DNA of 64,000 nt from Nectonema munidae (taxonomy: Eukaryota > Nematomorpha > Nectonematoida > Nectonematidae): contig JAUIRK010000112.1 of NCBI GenBank assembly GCA_030549495.1, positions 1 to 64,000 of the forward strand, read 5' to 3'. Under the pieces are notes generated by a model. It worked only from the letters and a program-made list of their open reading frames with translations, made no database searches and was not told the DNA's origin. A program made the translations under genes and the position numbers. This document shows, piece by piece, positions 54,958 through 64,000 of the stretch (within the stretch, counting starts at the first letter, position 1; each line of letters opens with the position of its first letter).

Positions 54958-57631
54958 TCATTTACAACGAAGCATTACTTTAAAGGTTTTTTGGAATTGC
55001 GAAAAATAACGCACAAAATGTATACTAGGCTTAGCATTGTCATCGAAATGATCATTGACTTTACCAAGTAAGCCAAAAAGAACACTTATCTTTGTTTCAT
55101 TTGAAAGTTTAAAAATTTCAGAAATATGAATGCAGCTTCCTTTCCTTTTCAACGCCCCTTTTCTGACCGTATTGCCCAATCCAGTCCAGGCTAAAAAATT
55201 CCAATTTTCTTCCAATTTTGAACAATCGTATTTCAGCGATATTGAGATTTGATCCTCGAATTCAAATTGATCTCTCAGTGGAGATATACTTTTAAGTGAT
55301 AAAGCACAATTACTTGGTCTGCCTTGAAAATCATTTTAAATCTTATAGTTTAAGGTATCCCAAAATGAATTTACTAAAGAGATTGATTGTGATCGTATCT
55401 TCATGAACTTTTGAATTGAAACGCTCATCCTTCGCATACACTCTGTTGAACGGCAGCATTCCAATACCCACCTGCTTTTCATCCCTGATTGCATTGCTGT
55501 TGATGGTTGCGGTGATATGATTCAAGCCATTTAGGGTAGTTTTTTTTGAATCAAGATTTACGTTATCAAAGACGATGTAATCTTTGTGAGGCGGGCATAC
55601 ATACTTCACCTCAATGCCTATATCTTTTTTGTCGTAGAAAAAGAATTTTTTTTGCTTAGGAAGTGTTAGCTTGCATTCATCTAAAAATTATAGCATCAAA
55701 GTTTTATCAAAAGTGGCCAAACTCTTTGCAAAGTAAATAACACATTTATTTATATAATAACGAGATAGCCAAAAAGTGTATGATTCAACTGCCCAAAAAG
55801 TTTCGTGCTTACAAGTTGGTATTGAGAAAATAGGTCATCTTTTGGAAGCCGACTATCATTCTTAACTATAGGACTGCCAGATTTTGACATTATCAAATCC
55901 TGACAAAAGTGGTATCGAAAAATGTCAAGAAGAAAAAGTTGTATTTCTTATGAAAAAAATTATCATATGAAAAACACTTGGAAAGTAAAAGATGAATTTT
56001 TATACTAAAAAAAGAAATAAACAATCTCTTTTTATTTTATATTTTTTTTTTTTAATATAAAAAATGGGTGAATGAAAGACCGTGATAACCGGAACATCTG
56101 GCAACTTTATTCTTAACCGAAAGTAAGCAAATATAATTGCTACTCCAATATTAGACGTATTTTCGCTCAAACTTTTTGGAAATCAAAACTTCTATCACTA
56201 GTTTAAATTAAAAATTAAAGTACATAAAATAAGTCAAGATTTTATAACTTATATCATTTCAAAAAACTAGAATATTCTAATAATCAATAATCAATATTGT
56301 TGAAATGATCCTTATAATACCATTTTTGATGGAAAAAAAACTCCACTTTGTACATTCAGAAAACGTGTGTTTGATCATAAGGGAGATGAATAGACATTTA
56401 TAAGCCAATTTTTCAGATAGATCTTTATTTTTACCTGTTCTTGAAAAGTCAAAACCATTTATATCCAAAAATGTACTGCGTCTAATATTAATTGCTTTAA
56501 CAAGTTGCGCAAAAAATTCTGGTACATATTTATGAACTTGTTGATGACATATACTCGTAAAGGATAAATTTACCTTTTATATACAGTGAAATGGGTTTAT
56601 AGCAAAATCGATCATAACGAAAAAATGTGCTTACCTGGGCAAAATCTTTTCTTTATTATGTTTAAGTTAAAAGCGACTATAACGAAGTCGGCTCGAGCTA
56701 AATTACAGTTGTAGCGTATACTTATTCCGCAACTCCTTAAACCACAAAGTCGTCATAAATCTTCCGATTCACGGAAATTTACTCACGTGTTGGAAGATCT
56801 CGTAAGTTTAAAAGACTGATTTAACCAAGGCTTTTCATGAACTTTGTTTCAATGATTACCATGTGGTAAAAGAGTAGTAGGTCAAAAAATTAGACTTGCA
56901 ATTTTATTGTATATTAACTTAATATGACGACTGTGTATGCATATAATTTAGATTGGCATGTGTGTAACATATGTTTATTTCGCTGTGTCTTTGTTTATTT
57001 AAAATAAAAGATGTTTTATTCACAAATCTTTGTCTGTTTTATGTCCTTCCTGATATAAAAAACTAAAATTGCCCGTCATGATAGTTACTTATAACCAGAT
57101 TTTAATGTATATAGTATTGATTTCATAAATAATATATATTTATTTAAAAAATTAATCTGAAAATGGTGTCTAAATTAAATTACTAATAAATGAAATTTGA
57201 ATTTGCAAAAAATGTATGGTGATTATTACCTTATTAAATAAGTTTCTATATAAAAGTGATCAATTAGCAAATATTTGGAAAAATGATATAAGTATACAAT
57301 TAATTCTTTAGACAATAAATAATTTGCTTACCCAATTTATTGACCCAAATCTGTTCTAATAAATTTCCATTCTTTGAAACTCTGATTGAAGTAATTCCAT
57401 CTACTAATGTTATATTTCGTTTTAAAGAGTAGAGTTTTTTTCTAGTGTGCTTAAGTTTTACTTTTGAATTTTCTCCAAAATTTTGGCCACCAACAAAAAA
57501 ATCCAGAACTTCTTTTCCCTTTGTTTTATCGAAACAAAAGAAAAATTGTTGATAAAGAAAATATTCCTGGTCTTTCTTTACATGGAAAGTTTTTGAAATG
57601 TTAGTTGCCAAGGCATAGCACTCCAACTCAC
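54958..57631 (-). CDS. Multi-exon gene of repeated cysteine modules, 3' portion, unknown family
   Basis: Four exons are inferred on the minus strand: 57631-57332, 56536-56435, 55680-55375 and 55322-54958 (stop TGA). Splice sites are canonical: acceptors ATAATTTAG, TCAACAAG, ATTTTTAG and TTTTCAAG; donors ATTGG|GTAAGC, AACAG|GTAAAA and CTTTA|GTAAAT. The last intron is only 52 nt (55323-55374). Every junction is in phase 1, and the internal exons are multiples of three (300, 102, 306 nt). The three long exons each open with a cysteine a few residues in and have C-x(25-27)-C: ELECYALATN to QQFFFCFD, DECKLTLPK to VKYVCPP, PSNCALSLK to LKYDCSK. After this come alternating beta-like segments. Phase-1 symmetric exons of about 100 codons are typical of shuffled extracellular domains, so a secreted or membrane-anchored modular protein is inferred. 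I do not recognise the domain; weak likeness in VGGQNFGENSKVKLKH to FAMeT-type domains may be chance. The 5' exons and signal peptide were not found. Confidence 0.6.
56586..56760. mobile_element. Possible pogo/Tigger-like MITE end inside an intron
   Basis: CAGTGAAATGGGTTTATAGC after a TA, with CGATCATAACG and GACTATAACG words following, resembles pogo-type termini. The matching right end was not found. If correct it lies in the intron between the first two recognised exons of the modular gene. Confidence 0.25.
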
Positions 57632-57963
57632 CTAAATTATATAAAATGAATCATGAGCAAGAAAATAACTTTCAAGATATACGCCACGAAGAAGGATTAG
57701 TTTAGAATTATGCCTGAGATTCGATTTGATGTTAGGGAAATGGTATTCTGCACTAACATTCATACTAGTTTAAAGGGTAATGTTGCACTATCCGTGCATT
57801 GATGAAAAGCAATTTTAATTGGATAGAAGTTGTTCAATGATATAATGCTTTCATATGTCAATCGTTTTCTTGAATGCGATTATAGTTTGAGTATCGCACT
57901 ATACGTGCATTGTAGCAAATACAGTCTATGCCTGCCTCCATAATACCATATATGGGTTTAATC

Positions 57964-58330
57964 TTAACCCTATTCGTGACAGGCTATTTTTATACCTCCC
58001 CCTGTTTTTTCATAAAATGTTGAATATTAGTACATAATAATTCTCGCGTAGACCGACTAAATAATTGATTGCGCGAGTCTCTGATGGTGTCATATATTTT
58101 TCATGAAAATCAATCAAATCTGTCAAAAAATTAATCAAACCTGTCAATCAATGCCAAATATATTAACTTCACAAACATTTTTTTGACTTAATATTATCTT
58201 GATTTATTTAATATATATGAAATTTTGGTGATTAATTCACCCAAAATATTTCACCTGTCAGTAAAGTAGCTTTCACGAGTGACTTAATTTAAATTGCGGT
58301 TAATTTGTGATCAATTTTTTTTTTAAATGA
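57964..58330 (+). mobile_element. TTAA element end with short satellite section
   Basis: TTAA then CCCTATTCGTGACAGGCTAT opens a block with ATTGATTGCGCGAGTCT and then satellite words (AAAATCAATCAAATCTGTCA, AAACCTGTCAATCAATG). The same order occurs at 35154-35382 and, with a longer array, at 62210-62880. The far end is not identified. Confidence 0.5.
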
Positions 58331-58504
58331 TTTTTGCATAATTTTTAGTTCGATTTAGCAAATCGACCTTTCTCTATTTTATCATAGCGGTATTTTTGTC
58401 AAGGTGATGAATACTACATTTCAACGCGATTAAAATTGTTTTATATTTAGTTAATTCGTGACTTTCATTTCTGATGAAAGTACAGTAAACACAAATCCAA
58501 AAAA

Positions 58505-58575
58505 ATAATTTCTTTCCTTGGCATAATAATGATTTTATCCATCTCATAAATAGTGATGGGACCGAATTTCTACAC
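58505..58575 (-). repeat. Short dispersed repeat, partner of 4180-4250
   Basis: In reverse complement reads ATTCGGTCCCATCACTATTT then GAGATGGATAAAATCATTAT, matching 4180-4250. The 67-codon frame over it has no other support. Confidence 0.45.
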
Positions 58576-58612
58576 AAAGTGACGTCAGATCCTGTTCTCT
58601 AAAGCTCATATA

Positions 58613-59515
58613 TATATAGGGGCCATGCTGTTAATGATGCTTTTTATCTATCTCAAAAGAAAATTCTTAGAATAGTTTTTAACAAGCCTTACCTTTCTCA
58701 TACTAACATGCTTTTTTTCCAAAATAATCTTTTGAAATTTAATGATTTGTATAAACTTCGTTTAGCAATTTTTCTTTTTCATGCTTTGAACGATAATCTA
58801 CCTCCCTTATTTTCATCCTGGTTTCGATTTAATTCCGATAGAGAAAATTTTTCTTTGAGGAATAGCAACCATCTTTTCGTTCCGAGATACAATTTCCATA
58901 AATCGCATGGTTGTCTAAGATTCAGGGCTTGTAAGTTCTGGAATCACTTTCTTTGTATTCATTTTCAACAATTTACCCATATTCAGTCTTGTAAATATTT
59001 TCTTAGAAAGTTTTTTATTCAATATTATGATTATACATGTTCTAATGTGAACTGCTATGTTTGTCTAAACTTCCATCAACTTTAATTTAATTTTTTTTTT
59101 TAGTAACGTGCGTGTCTTCCTTCTTATATTTGTCTTTTTTTCATTTATTTTTATTCTGTGCTAATTTAGGTTTATTCTTATCATTTTTTTTTTTTTACAT
59201 GCTTAATTTCGATTCTTACTTTCACCTCTTTATATTGATTCATTATATTTTAATTAATGAGTGCTTGAGAATGATGTCTTTGTAACCTTTTTTATGTGTT
59301 TAATTTATTTATTTTTTTTTCCGCTCCTTATTTTCCTCATATACGTTATATAACTTTACATCACACAGCGGCTTTAGCCTTCGGTGCAATTGTTATATAA
59401 ATATTTATTTATTCCTAATGGTTGCTCTTTATTACAAACAATATTCATTCATCGCTAATATTTTTTTTTCCCGATTTCAAATAAATAAATTCTTCTTCTT
59501 CTTCTTCTTCTTCAT
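58613..59515 (+). mobile_element. LINE 3' fragment: ORF2 connector, C-terminus, 3' UTR and TTC tail
   Basis: From about 58645 the translation reads SQKKILRIVFNKPYLSHTN, then LKFNDLYKLRLAIFLFHALN and LPPLFSSWFRFN. A segment CLRFRACKFWNHFLCIHF follows, and the frame ends at 59085 with the cysteine cluster YTCSNVNCYVCLNFHQL. The 3' untranslated region of about 400 bp ends AAATAAATAAATT followed by a TTC repeat at about 59489-59515. This fragment has the longest intact C-terminus of the subfamily that also left 35590-36215 and 49080-49560. Confidence 0.7.
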
Positions 59516-59654
59516 AAAATATTAATCTATAAATCCTTATATCTCATGAAATGTTTCAATAATAAATTCAGTATAGTAGCAACTATAACTACAATATTTT
59601 TAATGCTAAGTAACAATAAAATTCGGAAATAAAATTTTATAAAAATAAATGACA

Positions 59655-60120
59655 TGGTGAAAAATATTACTGACTGCTACTCTAACTAAACTGAGCACTT
59701 TCTTCCTTAGTTTATCCTTCCCTTTGTTTACTAATCAAAGAGCCATATTTGAAGTATTGTTTTGCTTACAATTTCGCTATCAGCTCGTAGTCTGTACTTC
59801 ACTTCTCCTATACTTTATATGGTATCTAATTTACTCTTCATTCTAAAACTGGCGCTTTCATCAGAAATTCATTTTGTGCAATCTATGTTCGAAAATACCT
59901 TTTGCAGAGAGCTCCGAATTTAAACGATTTTAGAGCTTTTCTATTGAAGAGAATCTCTTTGATGATGTTGGGCGTTTTTTTTTAATCAATAACATGTGTT
60001 GTAGTATCAGGTGATATGAACAGATATTGCTGTGGATATTTGCTAATCAATCTTTTTTCAAATTTCGTGTTCTTCATGAAATCATTCATAATCCTCTTTT
60101 TTTAATTACAAAAAGTTTTT
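59655..60120 (-). repeat. Dispersed repeat, partner of 3345-3897 in reverse orientation
   Basis: Blocks CATGGTGAAAAATATTACTG, CATCAGAAATTCATTTTGTG, GGTGATATGAACAGATATTG and TTCGTGTTCTTCATGAAATC are reverse complements of blocks in 3345-3897 in the mirrored order. Non-coding. Confidence 0.6.
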
Positions 60121-60205
60121 TATCAATTCGATTGAGACTTTCACCCATTTTTTACACTGTATGGCCAAAAAGGAGTACAAAATGAAATATACCATTTTTA
60201 GTTCT

Positions 60206-60516
60206 AAACGGTCTTTTTTAAATTCTAAAGTGTCTTTTTCAAATTCTAAAGTGTTTTTTCAAATTCTAAAATGTCTTTTTTAAATTCTAAAGTGTCTTTT
60301 TTAAATTCTAAAGTGTCTTTTTCAAATTCTAAAGTGTCTTTTTCAAATTCTAAAGTGTCTTTTTCAAATTCTAAAGTGTCTTTTTTAAATTCTAAAGTGT
60401 CTTTTTTAAATTCTAAAGTGTCTTTTTCAAATTCTAAAGTGTCTTTTTCAAATTCTAAAGTGTCTTTTTCAAATTCTAAAGTGTCTTTTTCAAATTCTAA
60501 AGTGTCTTTTTTTATT
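60206..60516 (+). repeat. 21-bp minisatellite, about 14 units in two variants
   Basis: The tandem unit is GTGTCTTTTTCAAATTCTAA A with a T or C variant after the T-run. After three less regular units the variants run T,T,C,C,C,T,T,C,C,C,C, which suggests a five-unit (105-bp) block was duplicated. The period is a multiple of three, so an open frame repeating VSF(S/L)NSK runs through it; I do not regard that as a gene. Confidence 0.9.
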
Positions 60517-60635
60517 TTACTTTTCTGAATAAGCTTTCAAGTCTTGTTTCTAATAAATGCGCGCAATATTATGTGCGATTGTCAGGTTCTGTAGACGTGT
60601 TGAAAGATACATTCATAATTTTCTATTTGATCACT

Positions 60636-61070
60636 TCATCTAGCATGAAAGAAAGTGTTGTGTCTAAAATAAAAGTTTTTAAAACATGTTTTATAAATAT
60701 TGAAGCAAACCTTACTTAATTTCTGTTTTTCAAAATTTTTGATTTTTGAGAATGCTAGCTCAATTGGATTCAGCATGTAACTATAAGGAGACAAAAACTT
60801 CAAAATTTGTCCATCTGAAGTTATTAAGTTTTCGATAGTTTCAGTTTTGTGGATCTTTGCGTTATTCACAATTAGCCAGCAGGTTTTTAGGTTTCTTATT
60901 TTAGATAGCACTTCGATCAAAAATTCTGCAAACTTTTTTGAATGACAGGTGCCATCATTGATAGTTTTGTAATGAACTACTCTGCTTTCGCTCTTTGCTG
61001 CTATCAATGTTACATTTTTTCCCAAAAATGAAAAAAATTGAAGAATTTTTGATCGAGCTGTTATCTAAAA
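60636..61070 (-). pseudogene. Tc1/IS630-like transposase fragment (DDE_3 domain)
   Basis: A 129-residue frame covering the last two catalytic regions: GKNVTLIAAKSESRVVHYK, FAEFLIEVLSKIRNLKTCW, LIVNNAKIHK and LSPYSYMLNPIELAFSKIK. The second acidic residue is Asn in NNAKIHK where active relatives have Asp, so this copy is probably inactive. The first catalytic region and DNA-binding domain are missing. It is truncated; no terminal repeats seen. Confidence 0.65.
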
Positions 61071-61204
61071 TAAGTAATCTAAAAAGTGCTGACTAATTAT
61101 GGATATTTGCGAAATCTTTCAAACACACAAATTTCTCAGATATTAAATATATCACTTCTTTGCCTTCTATATTTTTTATATAAGCGGTTTCTAAAACACC
61201 TCTT

Positions 61205-61434
61205 CATTTCTTTCTCCATTGTTTTGCATGTCTAAAGCTCTGTTAATTCGTATTTATTTATCCTTATATCTCTACTTTGATTCATTTTTTCAGTTTTGGC
61301 ACCTTAAATGCTTGCCTTTTTTCTTTCACAATGACCGATCTAAAGAAATATTTTTGACGACACCCTTAAACCAATCTTATTGCACCCATATGTGCCGTAT
61401 CACACTCACCGTTTGGGAACTACTGCACTACTGA
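61205..61434 (-). mobile_element. Probable hAT-type MITE or hAT end
   Basis: Its end reads, in reverse, CAGTAGTGCAGTAGTTCCCA AACGG, a hAT-like terminus. The body shows no coding frame with support, and the other end was not found. 61435-62205 holds nothing else recognisable. Confidence 0.35.
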
Positions 61435-62209
61435 AATGTTTTGGAAATTTAAATAAAATATTAGTTTTTATACCAAATGGAAGATACTGGTTTCATTTTT
61501 GGACTCAGCTTTGGCAGTAATGGTTTTAAAATATCTGAAAGCTTCAATCAGATTTGCGGTTTACTTATAGATACTGTCTTCAAAAAATAAAATATATCTT
61601 TCAAATAAAATATCTCTTTTTAAACCAAATCGAATATGCTTATTTTATTCCTGTCCTCCATTTTGGCTAATACGGTTAAAAAATATCTGGAAGTGGCAAT
61701 TGAATTAGTAATGTATGCCTGAAAATCAGTTCTGTAAACAATTTTCAAAAAATCATTGCATATTAGGTATATAGTAAAAATATACTTTTTTTTGCATATT
61801 TTGGCTAATAATACTTTCTTCAATCATCTTGAGTATGAAATATTTATTTAAAAACGTATTATAAAATCTTTTGAAGATTATTATGAGAGAAGGAACCAAG
61901 TTGAAAACTAATTGAAAAGAGAACATGTGATCAAAAGAAATAATTTAAAAAATATGTATCTTGACTAAATGGAAGAACTACCATGTTCTAATGAACTAGG
62001 AAGTGGTTTAATGATATAATATTAGGTGCTTGAAAAAAGATTTTGACTGTGAAAAAGATGTCCTCTTTTACAAATGAAAAATATTTAAATCTATAGCTTA
62101 TCATCTAGGATTACAATTATAATTTAACTAACAATGGTAGGAAATCTGAAAATTTACAATATGTCAGAGTTATCAAAAATGGCACAGATGGCAATATATT
62201 TGGTCACTA

Positions 62210-62900
62210 TTAACCCTATTTCAGGCTGGCAATTTTTGAGCAGTTTTTTGGCAAGGGGGCGGATTCCGCCCCCTCTTCCAAAAGAATTTTAGAACCTATT
62301 TTGTTGGCTAAAAACTCAAAACTACCATTTTCAAGTACGCTGAATTGATTGATGACATTAATTTTTTATGAAATCCAGTCAATATGTCATTAATCAATCA
62401 TTTTTGACAAGTCCTGTCAAAAAAGAAAAATTATATCTACATCAAGAAACATGTCTAAATTACCCTTTTCAACTACGCTGAATTGATTGATGACTATTTT
62501 TTTTTATCAAATCCAGCCAATATGTCATTAATTAATCATTTTGATAAGACATTTCAAAAAAGAGAAATTATATCTATATCATGAAACACGTATAAACTAC
62601 TCTTTTCAAGTAGGCTGAATTGATTGATGGCATTAATTTTTTTAATGAAATGAATAATGGTATAAATTTTTTTTATGAAATTGAGTCAATGTCATCAAAA
62701 TCAATCATTTTTGACAAAATCTGTCAAAAAAGTTATGTTTCTAAATGAAATAATTACTAAATTAGTCAAAACTAACATTTTCACGTATGCTGAATTCAAT
62801 GATGATATTCACTGTTTCAAATTCAGTTGAAATGTTTATAATAATCGATGAACTGTAATAAACCAATCAAAAGACAAAATTCTATTTTTAATTCACTTTA
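62210..62900 (+). mobile_element. TTAA element with internal satellite-like array
   Basis: TTAA then CCCTATTTCAGGCTGGCAAT, followed by a G/C-rich inverted word pair (AGGGGGCGGATTCCGCCCCC) and then four tandem units of about 137-172 bp starting near 62322, 62462, 62597 and 62770. Each has landmarks ATTTTCAAGTACGCTGAATT, GATTGATGACATT, TCAATATGTCATTAATCAAT and TTTTTGACAA. The array matches that at 34520-34965 in reverse orientation. The right end was not found. Confidence 0.6.
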
Positions 62901-63221
62901 CAGCAGGTATTGAAAATATTTAATAACAGCTATACCAAAAAAAGTAAGTTTTAGTTACTGAAAATTTATCTCATATCTAAAAAAGTTAATTTCACAAACT
63001 AAAAGATAAAACTGTTTTTCTAAACTTTTCTACTTTACACTGCAATACTCATGATATCTGGCATATACCCAATGGCGTAACTAGCATAGGAGCAATGGGG
63101 CTGCTGCCCTCTCTGCCTTACTTTTGGCAAATTTTTAAGGTCAAAATAAGTCAAAACTTTAATAAAAATGTTATTAGATATTTTTGTTTAGTGGACAAGT
63201 TCTCGGCCTAGAACCTAGTTA

Positions 63222-63558
63222 CAGTGCCCGCGCTGCCTATATACTTTTGGGGCACGTGCCCCCCCCCCCCCCCCCCCTGTATTAATCTTTGCCCCTTAAA
63301 ATTTTTGGGTTTGCCCCATGCTCTTTTTAAAGGAAAAATAAATAAGCAAAAATTGTACACAATAATCTTATATAAATGCTAGTGTATGTGTATATGAGAT
63401 TTCTATAGGTTTTTATACAGAAGTACTTCATGCTTTTCAGCAAAGTAATATAGGATATAAAGTAATATAGGAAATAAATTTTTTGCAAATGTGTTTCTTT
63501 GCCCCATTTCAGCCCCCCCCCCCCCCTTGAAATTTTGCTTTAGCGCGGGCATTGACTG
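63222..63558. mobile_element. Possible small DNA element with CAGTGCCCGCGCT ends
   Basis: The left end CAGTGCCCGCGCT and the right end, in reverse CAGTCAATGCCCGCGCTAAA, differ by a four-base insertion. Both ends are followed by a run of C (63258-63277 and about 63512-63525). The interior has no reliable frame. A different element end (GGCGTAACTAGCATAGGAGC) lies just upstream at 63073. Confidence 0.4.
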
Positions 63559-63559
63559 A

Positions 63560-64000
63560 ATATCTAATTTGAATTGTAAATAGTTGAAAAAACATTTAAA
63601 GCATATTTTTATTAGAGACAAAAAACAGATTTTGTTATAGCAGTCAAAACACAGGTTGACAGAATGCAAGGAACAACAACATTTTTCGCATTTTTGACAT
63701 TGTTGCTTTACTTTCTTGATTTTATCCCGTTTCTCTTTATAATTTGGTCCAAAAATGAGCTTTAGACATTGGCTACAGCGTCTATTTGCTCCATTTTTGT
63801 CTTTCAAACTCGTAAATGACGGAGAAGGTGAGTTCAAGGAGAAGTTTATTTTTGCTTTTAGTCTGTTGCTGAGCCCTGTGAGGAATCTCGATTGTATGAA
63901 AGGGATGATAATCAGTGATTTTACTATTTCCATACCGAAGGAAAACGAGTCTATCTTTCTTGGTTCCAATCCTTTTTTTAGAGAAAAGACAGTTCTTGCA
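63560..64000 (-). pseudogene. piggyBac-like transposase, C-terminal cysteine-rich domain, runs off window
   Basis: The minus-strand frame ends in a cysteine-rich domain: RRCSQCLKLIFGPNYKEKRD, then CQKCEKCCCSLHSVNLCFDC. The C-x2-C ... C-x2-C ... HS-x4-C-x2-C pattern is that of the piggyBac cysteine-rich domain, which binds the element ends. Upstream is the RFLTGLSNRLKAKI helix that normally precedes it. The frame continues past an apparent ATG at 63969 to the window edge with a possible shift, so whether this copy is intact cannot be told. It could belong to the element family that mobilised the TTAA MITEs here, but that is inference. Confidence 0.6.

Noticed and set aside
57780-57925. Two GCACTAT(C/A)CGTGCATTG words about 115 bp apart
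   Set aside because: Direct rather than inverted, too short to define an element, and no regulatory role can be argued from sequence.
60206-60516. CRISPR array
   Set aside because: The repeats are directly tandem with no spacers, and the setting is an animal genome.
60271-60528. 85-codon frame with a VSF(S/L)NSK heptapeptide repeat
   Set aside because: Explained wholly by a 21-bp minisatellite with period divisible by three.

Overview
The window is strongly AT-rich, repeat-dense DNA from an invertebrate animal. The evidence is metazoan-style seven-transmembrane receptors without introns, short GT-AG introns (52-102 nt where I can place them), AATAAA polyadenylation signals, and CR1/Jockey-type LINEs beside hAT, Tigger/pogo, Tc1/IS630-like, piggyBac-like and Mutator-like DNA transposons. 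I cannot name the species or phylum from sequence alone. Nothing suggests a bacterial, viral or organellar replicon, and there is no CRISPR array or rRNA.

Layout. 1-2345 and 20650-23436 are the arms of a large inverted duplication. Each arm carries a nearly identical intronless receptor gene (384-1250 + and 22183-23049 -) and a conserved 60-codon frame. The right arm also holds a younger 419-bp retroposon-like insertion with an 11-bp target duplication. The spacer between the arms is a transposon landfill: an old RNase H-bearing LINE (about 4760-7398 -), a nearly complete LINE with a zinc-finger ORF1, endonuclease and reverse transcriptase inserted in it (about 7399-12010 -), a broken ZBED-type hAT transposon (12685-14655 +), hAT and piggyBac MITEs, and a further LINE relic.

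23.4-34.3 kb is mostly LINE relics, with one neat small gene (28215-28457 -, two exons, signal peptide, four cysteines). 34.5-37.1 kb is a minisatellite-bearing repeat interrupted by a 1378-bp Mutator-like element with a 10-bp target duplication and subrepeated terminal inverted repeats. 38.2-38.8 kb has a lysine/glutamate-rich coding region and 39.1-40.6 kb a transposase relic. 42.3-43.8 kb carries a third, more diverged receptor paralogue. 44-50 kb holds a LINE end, a tRNA-Met-like sequence, a Ty3/Gypsy integrase fossil, a Tigger transposase, two abutting TTAA MITEs, a gag-like fossil, and a compound C/T microsatellite. 50970-52016 is a fourth, unrelated intronless seven-transmembrane receptor. 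54.9-57.6 kb is the most interesting host gene: at least four exons, all joined in phase 1, three of which open with the same C-x(25-27)-C module that I do not recognise. The rest (58-64 kb) is LINE 3' ends, a 21-bp minisatellite, a Tc1/IS630-like transposase fragment, satellite-like TTAA elements, and the C-terminal cysteine-rich end of a piggyBac-like transposase running off the window.

How the genes work together: there is no operon-like logic. The receptor genes are probably chemosensory or peptide receptors of the plasma membrane amplified by segmental duplication. The phase-1 modular gene and the small peptide gene look secreted. Everything else supported is mobile DNA. All assignments are by eye; none was checked by a search.
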